Positions 8,416-18,269 of a DNA stretch of 64,000 nt are shown piece by piece. The notes below the pieces were generated by a model. It searched no databases, was not told where the DNA came from, and was given only the letters and a program-made list of their open reading frames with translations. Source of the stretch: Ferruginibacter sp. (GTDB lineage: Bacteria > Bacteroidota > Bacteroidia > Chitinophagales > Chitinophagaceae). The position numbers and the translations under genes are program-made. The stretch is from positions 62,001 through 126,000 of the forward strand of contig JACMKX010000020.1 of assembly GCA_014379905.1 (NCBI GenBank), read 5' to 3'. The stretch's first letter is position 1. Each line of letters starts with the position of its first letter.

Positions 8416-10401
8416 GTGAAGCGATTTCTTTTTTTTATACTATTCATGAACGCTTTTTTGGCAGGTGCTCAAAAGCAGGGACAACATTTAATTGATTCCC
8501 TGCTCCCCCTCTTACCTGCCATGAAGCAGGATACCGCAAAAGTAAAAATCCTTAATAACCTGTCTTACGAGTTTAACCGTATTGATGTAGATGAGGGCAT
8601 CAGGTATGGCACAGAAGCATTGGAATTAGCTACAAAACTGCATTGGAAAAAAGGTATGGCAACAGCTCACCGGCTGATAGGTATAAATTATATGGATGTG
8701 GCATCACATGACACTGCAATGGAAAATTTAGAAAAATCCCTAGCCATATTTTCCGAAATAAATGATAAAGCCGGGATTGCTAAAGTGTATGGAAATATGG
8801 GCGCATCCTATTCCGTGCAGGACGACAGATCAAAGGCATTGGAATTTCATCTCAAAGCATTGGGCTTAAACGAGGATTTAAAAGATGAGCGCACCATTGC
8901 TGCCAACCTGAGTAATATTGGCGTTATTTATTTTGCCATAGGAAAAATAAAGGATGCGATTGATATGCTGGAAAGAGCAGTAGTACTTAATAAAAAATTT
9001 AATAATAAAACATATTTAGGTATCAACTACCATGAGCTGGGCAGGTTTTACGAATCTTTGAAAGAATACGACAAATCATTTGATTTCAGCAAAAAAGCGT
9101 TTGACATTAGTAAAGAGATTGGCGATAAAAACGGCATGGCGCTGGGAATGGATGGCATGGGATACATCCTGGAATTCAGGAAAGATTATACGGGAGCGAT
9201 GAAACTGTACAAGGATGCATTACAGATCCGCCTGGAAGTGAAAGACCAACTCGGCATCACGGGCAGCCTGGGTACCATTGCACTCTGCTACCTTAACATG
9301 GCCAAAGAAACTACTGGTGCTAATAGAAATTCTCTACTGGATAGCACAGAATTGTATTGCCGCAAAGGAATTGATCTTGCCAAAGAAAATGAAAACCTGG
9401 AATGGCAGAACATCAATTATAACACCATTGCCGAAGTGCAGGAAATGCAAGGTAAATATGACCTTTCGCTGCAGTCGTATAAACTATCTGTTGAGTTCAA
9501 AGATTCCTTATTCAATGCCGATAAGAGAGAAAGCATAAAAAACCTGGAAGATAAAAGAGCAATTGAATTGCGGGACAAACAATTAAAAATTAATGACCTG
9601 GAAATTGACAACCGGAAAAAACAACAATGGTTATTTATTGCAGGCCTGGGTTTTTTAATGCTGGTGGGGGCATTATTATTATGGCAAAATAACAACCGGA
9701 AAAAGACCAACAATAAGTTACAAGCACTCAATGGCGAGCTGGTGAAAGCCAATCAAACAAAAGCCCGCTTTTTTGGCATATTAAATCATGACCTGAGGAG
9801 CCCGGTTGCTAACCTGATCCAGTTCCTCGACATTCAAAAAAATGCGCCGGAACTGCTGGACGAAGCCACGAAAAATAAAATGCAGCTGCAAACCATGACC
9901 GGCGCGGAAAACCTGTTGCAGTCTATGGAAGACCTGTTGCTATGGAGCAAAGGGCAGATGCAGCACTTTAAACCGGTGATTAAAGCTGTACCTGTATCTA
10001 CCTTGTTTGAAAATACCGGCAGGCATTTTTACAGTACGCAACACATACAATTTCAATTTGAAGATGCCCAACAGCTTGTATTAAATACAGATGAAAACTA
10101 TTTGCTTACTATCATGAGAAACCTCACGGGTAATGCGGTGAAAGCACTTCAGCAGCAGGTGGACGCTGTTATAACCTGGAAAGCTGAAAACAGGGAGGGA
10201 AAAATTATTTTATCCGTGGAAGATAATGGACCCGGCATTGGATCAAAACAATTGAAAGGATTGTACGATGATAAAGAAGTGATCGGAATTCAAAGTGGTC
10301 TTGGTCTTCATTTAATAAGAGACCTGGCAAAAGCTATTGATTGCAAAATTGAAGTAAAAAGTGAAGAAAGGAAGGGTACTGTCTTTACATTGTTATTTTA
10401 A
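8416..10401 (+). CDS. TPR-containing membrane sensor histidine kinase
   Basis: A 661-residue protein starting at a GTG (the ATG two bases upstream runs straight into a stop). It has a signal peptide ending GAQ, about eight tetratricopeptide repeats (about residues 40-390) in the periplasm, a coiled coil and one membrane segment (WLFIAGLGFLMLVGALLLW, about 410-428). The cytoplasmic kinase follows: His458 in the H-box ILNHDLRSP, the N-box NLTGNAVKAL, the G1 box VEDNGPGI and the G2 box SGLGLHLI. No response regulator lies beside it, so its partner is elsewhere. It sits between two GH genes and is convergent with the GH97 gene. A role in sensing sugars or envelope state is possible but not shown. 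Confidence 0.88.
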   Translation: MKRFLFFILFMNAFLAGAQKQGQHLIDSLLPLLPAMKQDTAKVKILNNLSYEFNRIDVDEGIRYGTEALELATKLHWKKGMATAHRLIGINYMDVASHDTAMENLEKSLAIFSEINDKAGIAKVYGNMGASYSVQDDRSKALEFHLKALGLNEDLKDERTIAANLSNIGVIYFAIGKIKDAIDMLERAVVLNKKFNNKTYLGINYHELGRFYESLKEYDKSFDFSKKAFDISKEIGDKNGMALGMDGMGYILEFRKDYTGAMKLYKDALQIRLEVKDQLGITGSLGTIALCYLNMAKETTGANRNSLLDSTELYCRKGIDLAKENENLEWQNINYNTIAEVQEMQGKYDLSLQSYKLSVEFKDSLFNADKRESIKNLEDKRAIELRDKQLKINDLEIDNRKKQQWLFIAGLGFLMLVGALLLWQNNNRKKTNNKLQALNGELVKANQTKARFFGILNHDLRSPVANLIQFLDIQKNAPELLDEATKNKMQLQTMTGAENLLQSMEDLLLWSKGQMQHFKPVIKAVPVSTLFENTGRHFYSTQHIQFQFEDAQQLVLNTDENYLLTIMRNLTGNAVKALQQQVDAVITWKAENREGKIILSVEDNGPGIGSKQLKGLYDDKEVIGIQSGLGLHLIRDLAKAIDCKIEVKSEERKGTVFTLLF

Positions 10402-10412
10402 AAATCAGTAAG

Positions 10413-12380
10413 CTATTCTGCAACCAGCTTTATTAAAAATCCGCCACCTTTTGCCATTTGCAATTTCATGATGTCGTTTAAATTAACGCCGAAATTTCTG
10501 ATCTCGTAATCACCGGCGTAACTATTTGCATTAGTGCCATCCACACATAGTTTACCGCTGTATTTTTTTCCAGGTAAAAAATTAAGTGGAAGCCCAATTG
10601 TTCTTTCTTCGTTATTGTTAAGCCCGGCAATAAACCAGTCCTTGCCCTTTCGTCTTGCGGTAACTATAAATTTTCCAATGCTGCCCTGCAATACTTTTGT
10701 TTCATCCCAACCAGCAGGAATGCTGCCAAGCAATTCCATAAACGCAGGTTCCCTTAAACCCTGGCTGATATTACCACTAAAAATTTGTAAAGGGCTATCA
10801 TACACAACGAACATGGCCAGCTGATGAGAGCGGGTACCAATGCTCATCGGATTTTTTGATATAGCTTTAAATTGATCCGGCTGTGCATTGAGTAAAAGCC
10901 CGGGTTCATAATCAAGCGGACCTGCCAGCATTCTTGTATACGCTATCGCAACATTGTGTTCAGGCGTTGCATCACTGCTCCAGATATTAAATTCTGCGCC
11001 GAGTACGCCTTCATGTGTAAGCGCATTTGGCCAGGTTCTGTTAAATCCCTTTGGCGGAAAAGCTCCATGAAACATCACTGCAATTTTATTGGCTGCACAG
11101 GCTTTGGCAATCCGATGATAAAAATTAACCGTTTTCTGGTCATCTCTGTCCATAAAATCTGTCATGATAGCATGCACATTCCATTTGCTGAATTGTTTAA
11201 GTGCACTATCCAGCTGTTTTTCCAGGGTGGAGCACAGCGTCCATAACATTAGTTTTATTTGTTTTGATCTTGCATATTGAACGAGTTCTTCTATATCAAG
11301 ATCCGGGTTGATCTTAAAAAGGTCTTTTACATCGCTCCAGCCTGCATCAAGCATAATTTGGTCAAAGCCAAAACGCTTTGCAAAATCAATATAATATTTA
11401 TAAGTGTTAGTATTAATGCCTGCTTTAAATGGCACATCAAATAAATTAATACCTGTTATCCATTCGTCTGTTCCTTTGGCAGGTTTTACCCAGCTAAAAT
11501 CGCCTGCTGGTGCATCACCCAAAATATAAATGAGGTCATTCTCCACCAGATCTACATCATTTTTCCCAAACAGTATTACCCGCCAGGGAAACATTCTTTT
11601 GCCTTTTGTTCTGGCAATAAAATTTTCCCTTGCTGTAACAACGGATTGTGGGAACTCCCCTTCATTCATTTTTTCTTTAGCGGGATAGCCTGCAAAAATT
11701 CCTTTCAGGCCTTTGACAGATGGAGAAAGAAACATTCCCGGATATTCATTGAGGTTGGCATCGCTAATGGCCAACAGGTATTTACTGTTGGGCAAAGCAA
11801 TAGTTACCGGCGCATAAGTAAACAAGCTATCCGGCAGTTTAGACAATTTTTCTTTTTTGTACCTGCCCTCAAAACTTGTATGAAATTTATCTACATCTGC
11901 ACGTTTATCAATATGGGCAAACCAAAGTTCAGCCTCCGGATCTATATCAAATGAAGCATCTTCCTGCAACACCCTGATTGAGTCTATGAACGATGTTTCA
12001 ATTCGGTAAGCCATCCCATTGTTGTATAACCTAAATTGAATAGCAAATGATTCTTTGAACTGAATTTCCAGTTGCCGGTATTTGTTGATATATACTTTTC
12101 TCCTATAAGCTGCCGGCGGTTGAAATGAGTCAGTAAAAATATTTACTGAGCTTCGCTTTACTGCGTTTCCGGATAACTGCTTCCCGTTATCGAGTTGGAT
12201 ATTGACAGATTGTGAAGCCATCAATTCAGTATTACCTGCATACAGTGTGTAAGAAATTTTTTCTTTGTTGGCAATCTCCAGCCGTAGAGAAGAATCGGGC
12301 GACCATAACACAAACTTTTTCTGCGCAATAATAACTTGTGCAGAAAATATCAACAATAAAAAGCTAAGCAAATATTTCAT
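10413..12380 (-). CDS. GH97 family alpha-glycosidase
   Basis: A secreted 655-residue member of glycoside hydrolase family 97 (SusB relatives: alpha-glucosidases and alpha-galactosidases). I use the ATG at 12380, which begins a signal peptide ending QVIIAQ; the frame opens two codons earlier only with TTG. The N-terminal beta-sandwich is followed by the TIM barrel with MLDAGWSD (about 343-350) and TDFMDRDDQ (about 407-415). From memory of the family, the Asp of that motif (Asp408) matches the nucleophile of retaining, alpha-galactosidase-like members, and Glu457 in THEGVLG is a candidate acid/base. It is the distal gene of the carbohydrate locus, separated from the GH3 gene by a terminator. 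An alpha-specific enzyme here suggests the target glycan carries alpha-linked side sugars. Confidence 0.85.
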   Translation of the reverse strand: MKYLLSFLLLIFSAQVIIAQKKFVLWSPDSSLRLEIANKEKISYTLYAGNTELMASQSVNIQLDNGKQLSGNAVKRSSVNIFTDSFQPPAAYRRKVYINKYRQLEIQFKESFAIQFRLYNNGMAYRIETSFIDSIRVLQEDASFDIDPEAELWFAHIDKRADVDKFHTSFEGRYKKEKLSKLPDSLFTYAPVTIALPNSKYLLAISDANLNEYPGMFLSPSVKGLKGIFAGYPAKEKMNEGEFPQSVVTARENFIARTKGKRMFPWRVILFGKNDVDLVENDLIYILGDAPAGDFSWVKPAKGTDEWITGINLFDVPFKAGINTNTYKYYIDFAKRFGFDQIMLDAGWSDVKDLFKINPDLDIEELVQYARSKQIKLMLWTLCSTLEKQLDSALKQFSKWNVHAIMTDFMDRDDQKTVNFYHRIAKACAANKIAVMFHGAFPPKGFNRTWPNALTHEGVLGAEFNIWSSDATPEHNVAIAYTRMLAGPLDYEPGLLLNAQPDQFKAISKNPMSIGTRSHQLAMFVVYDSPLQIFSGNISQGLREPAFMELLGSIPAGWDETKVLQGSIGKFIVTARRKGKDWFIAGLNNNEERTIGLPLNFLPGKKYSGKLCVDGTNANSYAGDYEIRNFGVNLNDIMKLQMAKGGGFLIKLVAE

Positions 12381-12396
12381 CAACAATTAATTATAT

Positions 12397-12425
12397 AAAA
12401 AATTGGAAGTTTTTATACTTCCATT
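12397..12425 (-). terminator. Intrinsic terminator between GH3 and GH97 genes
   Basis: On the minus strand GGAAGT-ataaaa-ACTTCC (12405-12422) forms a hairpin followed by a run of six T (plus-strand A at 12397-12402). It lies just after the GH3 stop and before the GH97 start, so GH97 transcription would need read-through or its own promoter. Confidence 0.65.
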
Positions 12426-12434
12426 TTTTCATTT

Positions 12435-14714
12435 TTATTTTACCCAGTTCACCATGGTGCTTTTCACATCGGCGGAGTTACCGCCGATCATAATATTGAA
12501 ATCACCTGCTTCCCAGTCGTATTTAAGATCATAATTATAAAATTTAAGGTCGTTTGGCGTTATGGCAAAACTTACCTTTTTAGATTCGCCCGCTTTGATC
12601 AGTAATTTTTGAAAACCTTTCAGTTCTTTCACCGGCCTGGTTGAAGTGCCTATCATATCTCTTATATACAATTGCACCACTTCTTTACCATCTACTTTAC
12701 TGTTGTTTGTTACCGTAACCGTAGCCGTTAATGTTTGATTGCCTTTTAAATTTTTACTGCTTACCGTAACATCGCTGTAAGTAAAATTGCTGTAGCTTAA
12801 GCCATAACCAAAAGGATACAGTGGTTCATTGCTCACATCTAAATAATTACTGCGAAATTTTTCAAACCACTTTGTTAAGGGGCGACCTGTATTTTTATGA
12901 TTGTAAAACAAAGGAACTTGTCCAACATTTTGAGGAAAAGTGGTACTCAGCTTTCCTGATGGATTTACATCGCCAAATAATACATCGGCAATGGCATTGC
13001 CGGCTTCACTTCCACCAAACCACACATTTAAAATGGCGGGCACATTTTCTTTTTCCCATACCAATGTCATTGGCCTGCCTGCAAATAATACCAACACTAC
13101 CGGTTTGCCTGTTTTTAATAAGGCTTCCAATAATTTTTTCTGTGTTTCCGGGATATCAATATTGCTGCGGCTACTGCTTTCGCCGCTCATTTCGGATGCT
13201 TCACCCAATGTTGCAACAATTACATCACTTTGATTGGCTATTGCCAAAGCTTCGGTTAATAACTCTTCTTCTGAGCGGTTATCGGCTGCCAGTTCACGGC
13301 CAAACATGGTTCCCCTTTTTTCGAAATTACTATCCGAAGAAAGTTTAGAACCTTTTGCATATAAAATCTGTGCACTGCTTCCTACTGCTTTTTCTAAACC
13401 TTCTTTTACCGCAACTGCAGTTTTAAGATCAGTAGCCACACTCCAGGTGCCGGGCATATTTTCTTTGGTATTTGCCAGCGGGCCTATAAGGGCGATCTTA
13501 CCCGTTTTTTTTAATGGCAATAAATTATTTTGATTTTTAAGTAATACAAAACTCTCCGTAGCAGTTAACCTGGCAGCTTTTATATGCGTTGCTGTGTATA
13601 CATCATTTTTGCTTCTTTCCATATTGCAATATTTATACGGATCGGCAAATAATCCCAATTTGTATTTTGCTTCCAATATAAGTCGGCAGGCATCATCAAT
13701 TTGTTTTTGGGTAACTTTTCCTTCCTGCAATGATTTTTTTAAAGTAGTTAAAAAGCCTTCTCCCACCATATCCATATTGATCCCGGCTTTTAAAGCCAGT
13801 GCAGCAACCTGTTGCAAGTTCCCCATACCATGGTCCATCATTTCATTGATGCCTGTATAATCTGTTACCACGAAACCTTTAAAGCCCCATTGGGTTCTCA
13901 GTACATCTGTCATTAAAAATTTACTGCCGGTAGCGGGTATTCCATCCACTTCATTGAAGGATGCCATTACACTTCCTACGCCTGCATCTACCGCCGCTTT
14001 GTAGGGTGGTAAATATTCGTTGAACATACGAACCCGGCTCATATCGGTAGTATTGTAATCTCTTCCGGCTTCCGCAGCACCATACAATGCATAATGTTTT
14101 ACACAAGACATGATATTGGTATTGCTTGAAAAATCGCCTTGGTAACCTTTTACCATTGCTTTGGCAATTTGCGAACCGAGGTAGGCATCTTCCCCGCTTC
14201 CCTCAGAAATGCGACCCCATCGTGGATCACGGGAAATGTCTACCATAGGGCTGAATGTCCAGTTGATACCACTGGCACTTGCTTCTATCGCAGCTACCCT
14301 GGCACTTTGTTCTACCAGGTTCATATCCCATACACAACTCATGCCTAAGGGAATAGGAAAAGTGGTTTGATACCCATGGATCACATCCATACCAAAGATG
14401 AGCGGAATTTTTAATCGGCTTTCTTCTACGGCTACCCTTTGAACTTCTTTTATTTTTTCTACTCCTTTAATATTGAACAACCCGCCTACTTCACCCTCTC
14501 TTATCTTTTTTCCTATATCTGAACTCTTGGCCTGGCCGGTTACAATATCACCTGAGCCGGGAAGATTTAACTGGCCAATTTTTTCATCCGTTGTCATTTT
14601 CTTCATCAATGCGTCAACGAAGATCTTCATTTTTACGGGGTCTGGTTTTTGAGAAAAACCAGGCGCTGCTGTTAATACGATGAGCACTGTAAGCAACCAA
14701 TGATTCCTTTTCAT
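12435..14714 (-). CDS. GH3 family beta-glucosidase, second copy
   Basis: A 759-residue secreted GH3 enzyme with signal peptide (cleavage near GFSQ, residues 19-22). It has RDPRWGR (162-168), KHYALYG (206-212) and the nucleophile Asp285 in VVTDYTG, then the second alpha/beta domain and a C-terminal fibronectin III-like domain. It resembles the GH3 at 5971-8187 over its full length. Within the locus it probably hydrolyses the beta-gluco-oligosaccharides produced by the GH144-like and GH30 enzymes, such as sophorose or gentiobiose. Which linkage it prefers is not visible in the sequence. Confidence 0.9.
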   Translation of the reverse strand: MKRNHWLLTVLIVLTAAPGFSQKPDPVKMKIFVDALMKKMTTDEKIGQLNLPGSGDIVTGQAKSSDIGKKIREGEVGGLFNIKGVEKIKEVQRVAVEESRLKIPLIFGMDVIHGYQTTFPIPLGMSCVWDMNLVEQSARVAAIEASASGINWTFSPMVDISRDPRWGRISEGSGEDAYLGSQIAKAMVKGYQGDFSSNTNIMSCVKHYALYGAAEAGRDYNTTDMSRVRMFNEYLPPYKAAVDAGVGSVMASFNEVDGIPATGSKFLMTDVLRTQWGFKGFVVTDYTGINEMMDHGMGNLQQVAALALKAGINMDMVGEGFLTTLKKSLQEGKVTQKQIDDACRLILEAKYKLGLFADPYKYCNMERSKNDVYTATHIKAARLTATESFVLLKNQNNLLPLKKTGKIALIGPLANTKENMPGTWSVATDLKTAVAVKEGLEKAVGSSAQILYAKGSKLSSDSNFEKRGTMFGRELAADNRSEEELLTEALAIANQSDVIVATLGEASEMSGESSSRSNIDIPETQKKLLEALLKTGKPVVLVLFAGRPMTLVWEKENVPAILNVWFGGSEAGNAIADVLFGDVNPSGKLSTTFPQNVGQVPLFYNHKNTGRPLTKWFEKFRSNYLDVSNEPLYPFGYGLSYSNFTYSDVTVSSKNLKGNQTLTATVTVTNNSKVDGKEVVQLYIRDMIGTSTRPVKELKGFQKLLIKAGESKKVSFAITPNDLKFYNYDLKYDWEAGDFNIMIGGNSADVKSTMVNWVK

Positions 14715-14779
14715 GTTTTTTGTTTTATGCTGTTGGTCAAAAAATTTATTTGTTCACGAACATTTGATTTTCAAGGAAG

Positions 14780-14908
14780 CATCGTTGTGTCACTCCCTTC
14801 AGCGGCATACCATTTGGGAGCTTATCTTCCCCGCTTATAAATGGATACTTCCTGCTTCTTTTGATAATTAAACACGACGGACGGGTCTGACCTTCGGTCC
14901 CGACCCTA
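14780..14908. repeat. Bipartite intergenic repeat, copy A, ending at the SGNH stop codon
   Basis: One end (14882-14908) carries CGGGTCTGACC and CCGACCCTA around a short loop, an imperfect stem-loop with GGGTC/GACCC arms. The other end (14780-14817) carries CATCGTTGTGTCAC and GCGGCATACCATTTGGG. Both blocks recur in the same order and orientation at 61782-61939 with about 75-150 bp of unrelated sequence between them. Read on the minus strand the element starts TAGGGTCGG, and this TAG is the stop codon of the SGNH gene. It fills most of the 191-bp gap before the GH3 gene. Confidence 0.6.
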
Positions 14909-15577
14909 TTTTTTCAAATAAGGCCCGATGATCTTTTGCCAGATATCATACCCTTTTTTATTCATGTGCAGGTTATCCTGTACAAAAATATCTTTGATAG
15001 GTGTGCCATCGCTGTTCAACATAGCAGGGTAGACATCTATAAAATCCGTTTTCTTTTTCTTTTTCAAAAATTTCCTGATCATTACATTGGCCACATTGTA
15101 CTTCGCCATCAGGTGTGTTCTTGAAGGGCTTGGCTTCATGGATACATAAGCAACAGGTACTTTTTTATACTTTTTCCTGATGATACTGAACAACTCATAA
15201 AAGCGTGCAGCTACCTGTGCAGGCATGAGGCTGGTGTCGCTGGCAAAATCATTTTCCCCGCAGTATATTACAATCTGCTTTGGTTGATATGGCAGAATGA
15301 TATCGTTTGCATAACGGATCACATCTGTTAAGGTGGAGCCACCAAAACCCCTGTTAATGATAGGATATACCGGGAAATATTGCTGCACATCAGTCCATTT
15401 TGTAAAAGAAGAACTCCCCACAAACAATATTTGGTTTGCTTTTGGAAAGGAGGCACTGTCTTGCTTTTTAAATGCCTGGATTTCTTCCCGGAATGCAGGT
15501 TTAACGTCCTGTGCGCAGGCCTGCATTGAAAAGAGAGGCAGCGTAAGCAGCAGGAATATTTTTTTTAGATTCATCAT
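14906..15577 (-). CDS. Secreted SGNH/GDSL-type esterase
   Basis: A 223-residue SGNH hydrolase with a signal peptide or lipoprotein-like leader (MQACAQ near residues 18-23). Block I is FVGSSSF (nucleophile Ser near 56), block II RGFGGS (Gly near 79), block III CGEND (Asn109) and block V DNLHMN (Asp201 and His204). Such enzymes in Bacteroidota carbohydrate loci usually remove acetyl or other acyl groups from glycans before backbone cleavage. It lies between the GH43 and GH3 genes on the same strand. Its TAG stop lies inside the repeat element at 14780-14908. Substrate unknown. Confidence 0.85.
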   Translation of the reverse strand: MMNLKKIFLLLTLPLFSMQACAQDVKPAFREEIQAFKKQDSASFPKANQILFVGSSSFTKWTDVQQYFPVYPIINRGFGGSTLTDVIRYANDIILPYQPKQIVIYCGENDFASDTSLMPAQVAARFYELFSIIRKKYKKVPVAYVSMKPSPSRTHLMAKYNVANVMIRKFLKKKKKTDFIDVYPAMLNSDGTPIKDIFVQDNLHMNKKGYDIWQKIIGPYLKK

Positions 15578-15620
15578 TTATATATCAGGTTAGCATCTTT
15601 TTAATCCCCGGAATTGAATA

Positions 15621-17429
15621 TTAGTCAACTTTTATAACTTTTGTTCTTTCGCTTGTACCATTTTCATTTATAGCTTCAATACAATAATAATAAGGCTTTT
15701 GAGAATCCATTGCCTTCATCCAATACTCGTTATTACCATGCACCATTATGCTTGTATATAATTTATCGGCACTGGTACCGTAATAAATATTGTATGCAAA
15801 GGCATCGTCTGCCGGCTTCCACTTAATAAAAGCGCTGCGTTTGTCTTTTTCAGTTCGCAATACAATGAAACCTTCTACCACTTTGGGCGCAACAGCATTG
15901 CCGTTTCCAAATATCCTTAATCCGCTGATAGCAAACTTACCTGCCGGCATTTGAATATTTTCGAGTTTGATAAAACGGGCCTGTACCGGTTTTGCTAACT
16001 CAACATAATCATGCGGGACATCTTTTTTATTGTCGCTTTTATCTACCAATACATTCCATTTTTTTCCATCAACAGAATAATACATTTTATACTGGTGATA
16101 CAGGCCAGATGTTTTTCCAAGAAAAATACTATCCATTGCTTTTGGAAAACTGATGTCCTGGTCTGCATAATTTATTTGTATGGCATTAACAGTTGAAACA
16201 TTTCCGAGATCTGTTTGTATCCATTCTCCTTTATTAGCGGAAGTTGCACTCCAGTAAGTTTTTGCCAGTTCATCCACAGCATTGTTTGGATGATAGCCGC
16301 CCAGTGTAGAAGACACCTGTACCGGCTTATTATAATTCAACAGCATCCAGCCTGTAAAATAGGGAGACTTACCATTGGCGCCGTAATTGCTCCCATCAAT
16401 ACTTTTGGAAGGAATGTAGTGCGGGTAATCTCCGAACGTAGTGTTACAAAACATCACATCATTTTTGTCAAATCCTGTGGGCCATACACCCAATCTTCTT
16501 TCAAAAGTATTTTTTACGGAGATCACGGTCGTTGATATGTGCCAGAATTGCCCAAACTTATCCTGGAAAGTAGCACCGTGGCCTGCTCCTCTCACAAAAC
16601 CACCTACTTTAATACTTAGTGGATCGCTCTGTGCTTCAAAGTTCCCAAGTGGACTATTGCCCACCAGCAAGCCGTCTGCATAGCCACTAAATTCAGTACC
16701 CGGTGCTCCATATTGTAAATAATATTTTTCTTTATATTTTGTCATATGGCTTCCTTCAATAAAAGGATCCAGGAAAGTATTATCCATATGCTCTCCAAAG
16801 CGCTGCCAGCCAAATCGCCAGGGTTCTAATATATACATTTCTTTTCTTGTACCATAAGGCTGCATCGATTTCCGGTTTAACTCTATCCCATACATAGGAA
16901 ATTTATTACTGCTGCCATTATAGAGATACAATCTGCCATCATCGTCCGTAAAAAAAGAGGGATCCCAGCCACCAATATCAAATGAATCAACCAGGGGTTT
17001 CCAATCATTGGCTTTGGGATTTGTGCTCATCCAGACAGAAAAATTAGAGGTATAGGTAGATCCAAATACCAACATCGTATCGCCAATGATGCCTACCGCA
17101 GGTGCGCATAATTCATCAAAAGCATTATTCCAGGGGCGAAGAAATTTTTTGGAAACAAAATTCCAGTTTAGCATATCGCTGCTCCACCAGTAACCCCATT
17201 GGTTGGTACTAAATAAATAATAATCGCCTTTATAAGTAACGATCACCGGATCTGCTGTCGCCCTGTGCCTGCCCCATTCGGAAAAATTTGGAATGGGGGA
17301 ATAACCGTAATCTATATTGATGGGGTTGCAATAAGTAGATGCCACACCCCCGCCGCCCAGGGAGGAAGTTTGGCCTTTTGATAAAGCACCCAGCATTATA
17401 CAACAGATAGATAAAATACTATTTTTCAT
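15621..17429 (-). CDS. GH43-like five-bladed propeller glycosidase with F5/8C-type and Fn3 domains
   Basis: A 602-residue secreted protein. The N-terminal propeller (about 30-360) shows the GH43-type acidic triad: Asp60 in TADPVIVTYKGDYYLF, Asp156 in GGWDPSFFTDDDGRLYL and Glu225 in FIEGSHMTKYKEKYYLQYG. A discoidin/F5-8C carbohydrate-binding-like domain (about 365-505) and a fibronectin III-like domain (about 510-600) follow. Family 43 mostly contains arabinanases, xylosidases and galactosidases; the substrate here is not evident. Its ATG overlaps the TGA of the upstream EEP gene (ATGA), so the two are translationally coupled inside the operon. Confidence 0.8.
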   Translation of the reverse strand: MKNSILSICCIMLGALSKGQTSSLGGGGVASTYCNPINIDYGYSPIPNFSEWGRHRATADPVIVTYKGDYYLFSTNQWGYWWSSDMLNWNFVSKKFLRPWNNAFDELCAPAVGIIGDTMLVFGSTYTSNFSVWMSTNPKANDWKPLVDSFDIGGWDPSFFTDDDGRLYLYNGSSNKFPMYGIELNRKSMQPYGTRKEMYILEPWRFGWQRFGEHMDNTFLDPFIEGSHMTKYKEKYYLQYGAPGTEFSGYADGLLVGNSPLGNFEAQSDPLSIKVGGFVRGAGHGATFQDKFGQFWHISTTVISVKNTFERRLGVWPTGFDKNDVMFCNTTFGDYPHYIPSKSIDGSNYGANGKSPYFTGWMLLNYNKPVQVSSTLGGYHPNNAVDELAKTYWSATSANKGEWIQTDLGNVSTVNAIQINYADQDISFPKAMDSIFLGKTSGLYHQYKMYYSVDGKKWNVLVDKSDNKKDVPHDYVELAKPVQARFIKLENIQMPAGKFAISGLRIFGNGNAVAPKVVEGFIVLRTEKDKRSAFIKWKPADDAFAYNIYYGTSADKLYTSIMVHGNNEYWMKAMDSQKPYYYCIEAINENGTSERTKVIKVD

Positions 17430-18268
17430 TTGTTAATTTTAATAGTGGCCATTATTGGAAAATGATCTGAAGGATATTTCATATCGTAAGAATCGGTTAT
17501 TGTAGCAAATTTTGTAACCGATAGTTTATTATTTTGTGACACAAAAATATAATCGATACATCCATCCGGTTTTTTATTGAATTTAAATCCATTCCAGGTA
17601 TCTGCTGCGCCGTATACCTGCTGACTGATGTTTCGGCTACTGTGCATATTGGCTAGCATATATTGCGCCGGCGCATCAACAGGCTTTGAATTAAAATCCC
17701 CTGATAAGATCACGGGATAACTTTTAGTATTAACTTCCTTTATTTTTTTAATGATCAGCTTTGCTGATTCTGCCCTTGCCAATTCGCTTATATGATCAAA
17801 ATGGGTGTTAAATATCCAAACAAATTGTTTTGTTTTATTGGATTGAAATAATCCATAAGTACAAACCCTCCTGCAGGCAGCATTCCAGCCAAAAGAAACG
17901 GAATCCGGTGTGGGCGATAGCCAGAAAGTAGACTGGCTGATAAGTTTGTATTTATCTTTCTTATAAAAAATGCAGGAGTATTCGCCTTCCTGTTTGCCAT
18001 CATCGCGGCCAACGCCAATAGAAGTATAGCCGTTTAATGTATTGAGTAAATAGGTTAGCTGATGATGTTGTACTTCCTGCCCCCCTACAAAGTCTGGTTC
18101 ATAATAATTGATAAGCCCTGCTACTTTATCTTTCCGGGCATCCCAGCGATTTTCCCCGTCTGAAGCCACATCCAGCCTTATATTGAAACTCATAATATTT
18201 ACGGTTGTCTGCGCCTCGCAAAACAAGATTGTAAATAAGCAAATTAAAAATGAAGCAATATTTTTCAT
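17426..18268 (-). CDS. Secreted endonuclease/exonuclease/phosphatase (EEP) family hydrolase
   Basis: A 280-residue EEP-fold metal-dependent phosphodiesterase or phosphatase. The ATG at 18268 starts a clear signal peptide (FLICLFTILFCEAQ); the frame extends upstream only as non-protein-like sequence. Fold motifs are MSFNIRLD (Asn29), GGQEVQ (Glu65), ILSGDFNSKP and the C-terminal SDHFPIMA His. It is closely packed: the esterase gene ends 1 bp upstream and its own stop overlaps the GH43 start by 4 bp. An exported EEP enzyme inside a glycan locus probably removes a phosphate-linked substituent from the substrate rather than cutting nucleic acid. That role is inferred from context. Confidence 0.8.
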   Translation of the reverse strand: MKNIASFLICLFTILFCEAQTTVNIMSFNIRLDVASDGENRWDARKDKVAGLINYYEPDFVGGQEVQHHQLTYLLNTLNGYTSIGVGRDDGKQEGEYSCIFYKKDKYKLISQSTFWLSPTPDSVSFGWNAACRRVCTYGLFQSNKTKQFVWIFNTHFDHISELARAESAKLIIKKIKEVNTKSYPVILSGDFNSKPVDAPAQYMLANMHSSRNISQQVYGAADTWNGFKFNKKPDGCIDYIFVSQNNKLSVTKFATITDSYDMKYPSDHFPIMATIKINK

Positions 18269-18269
18269 G

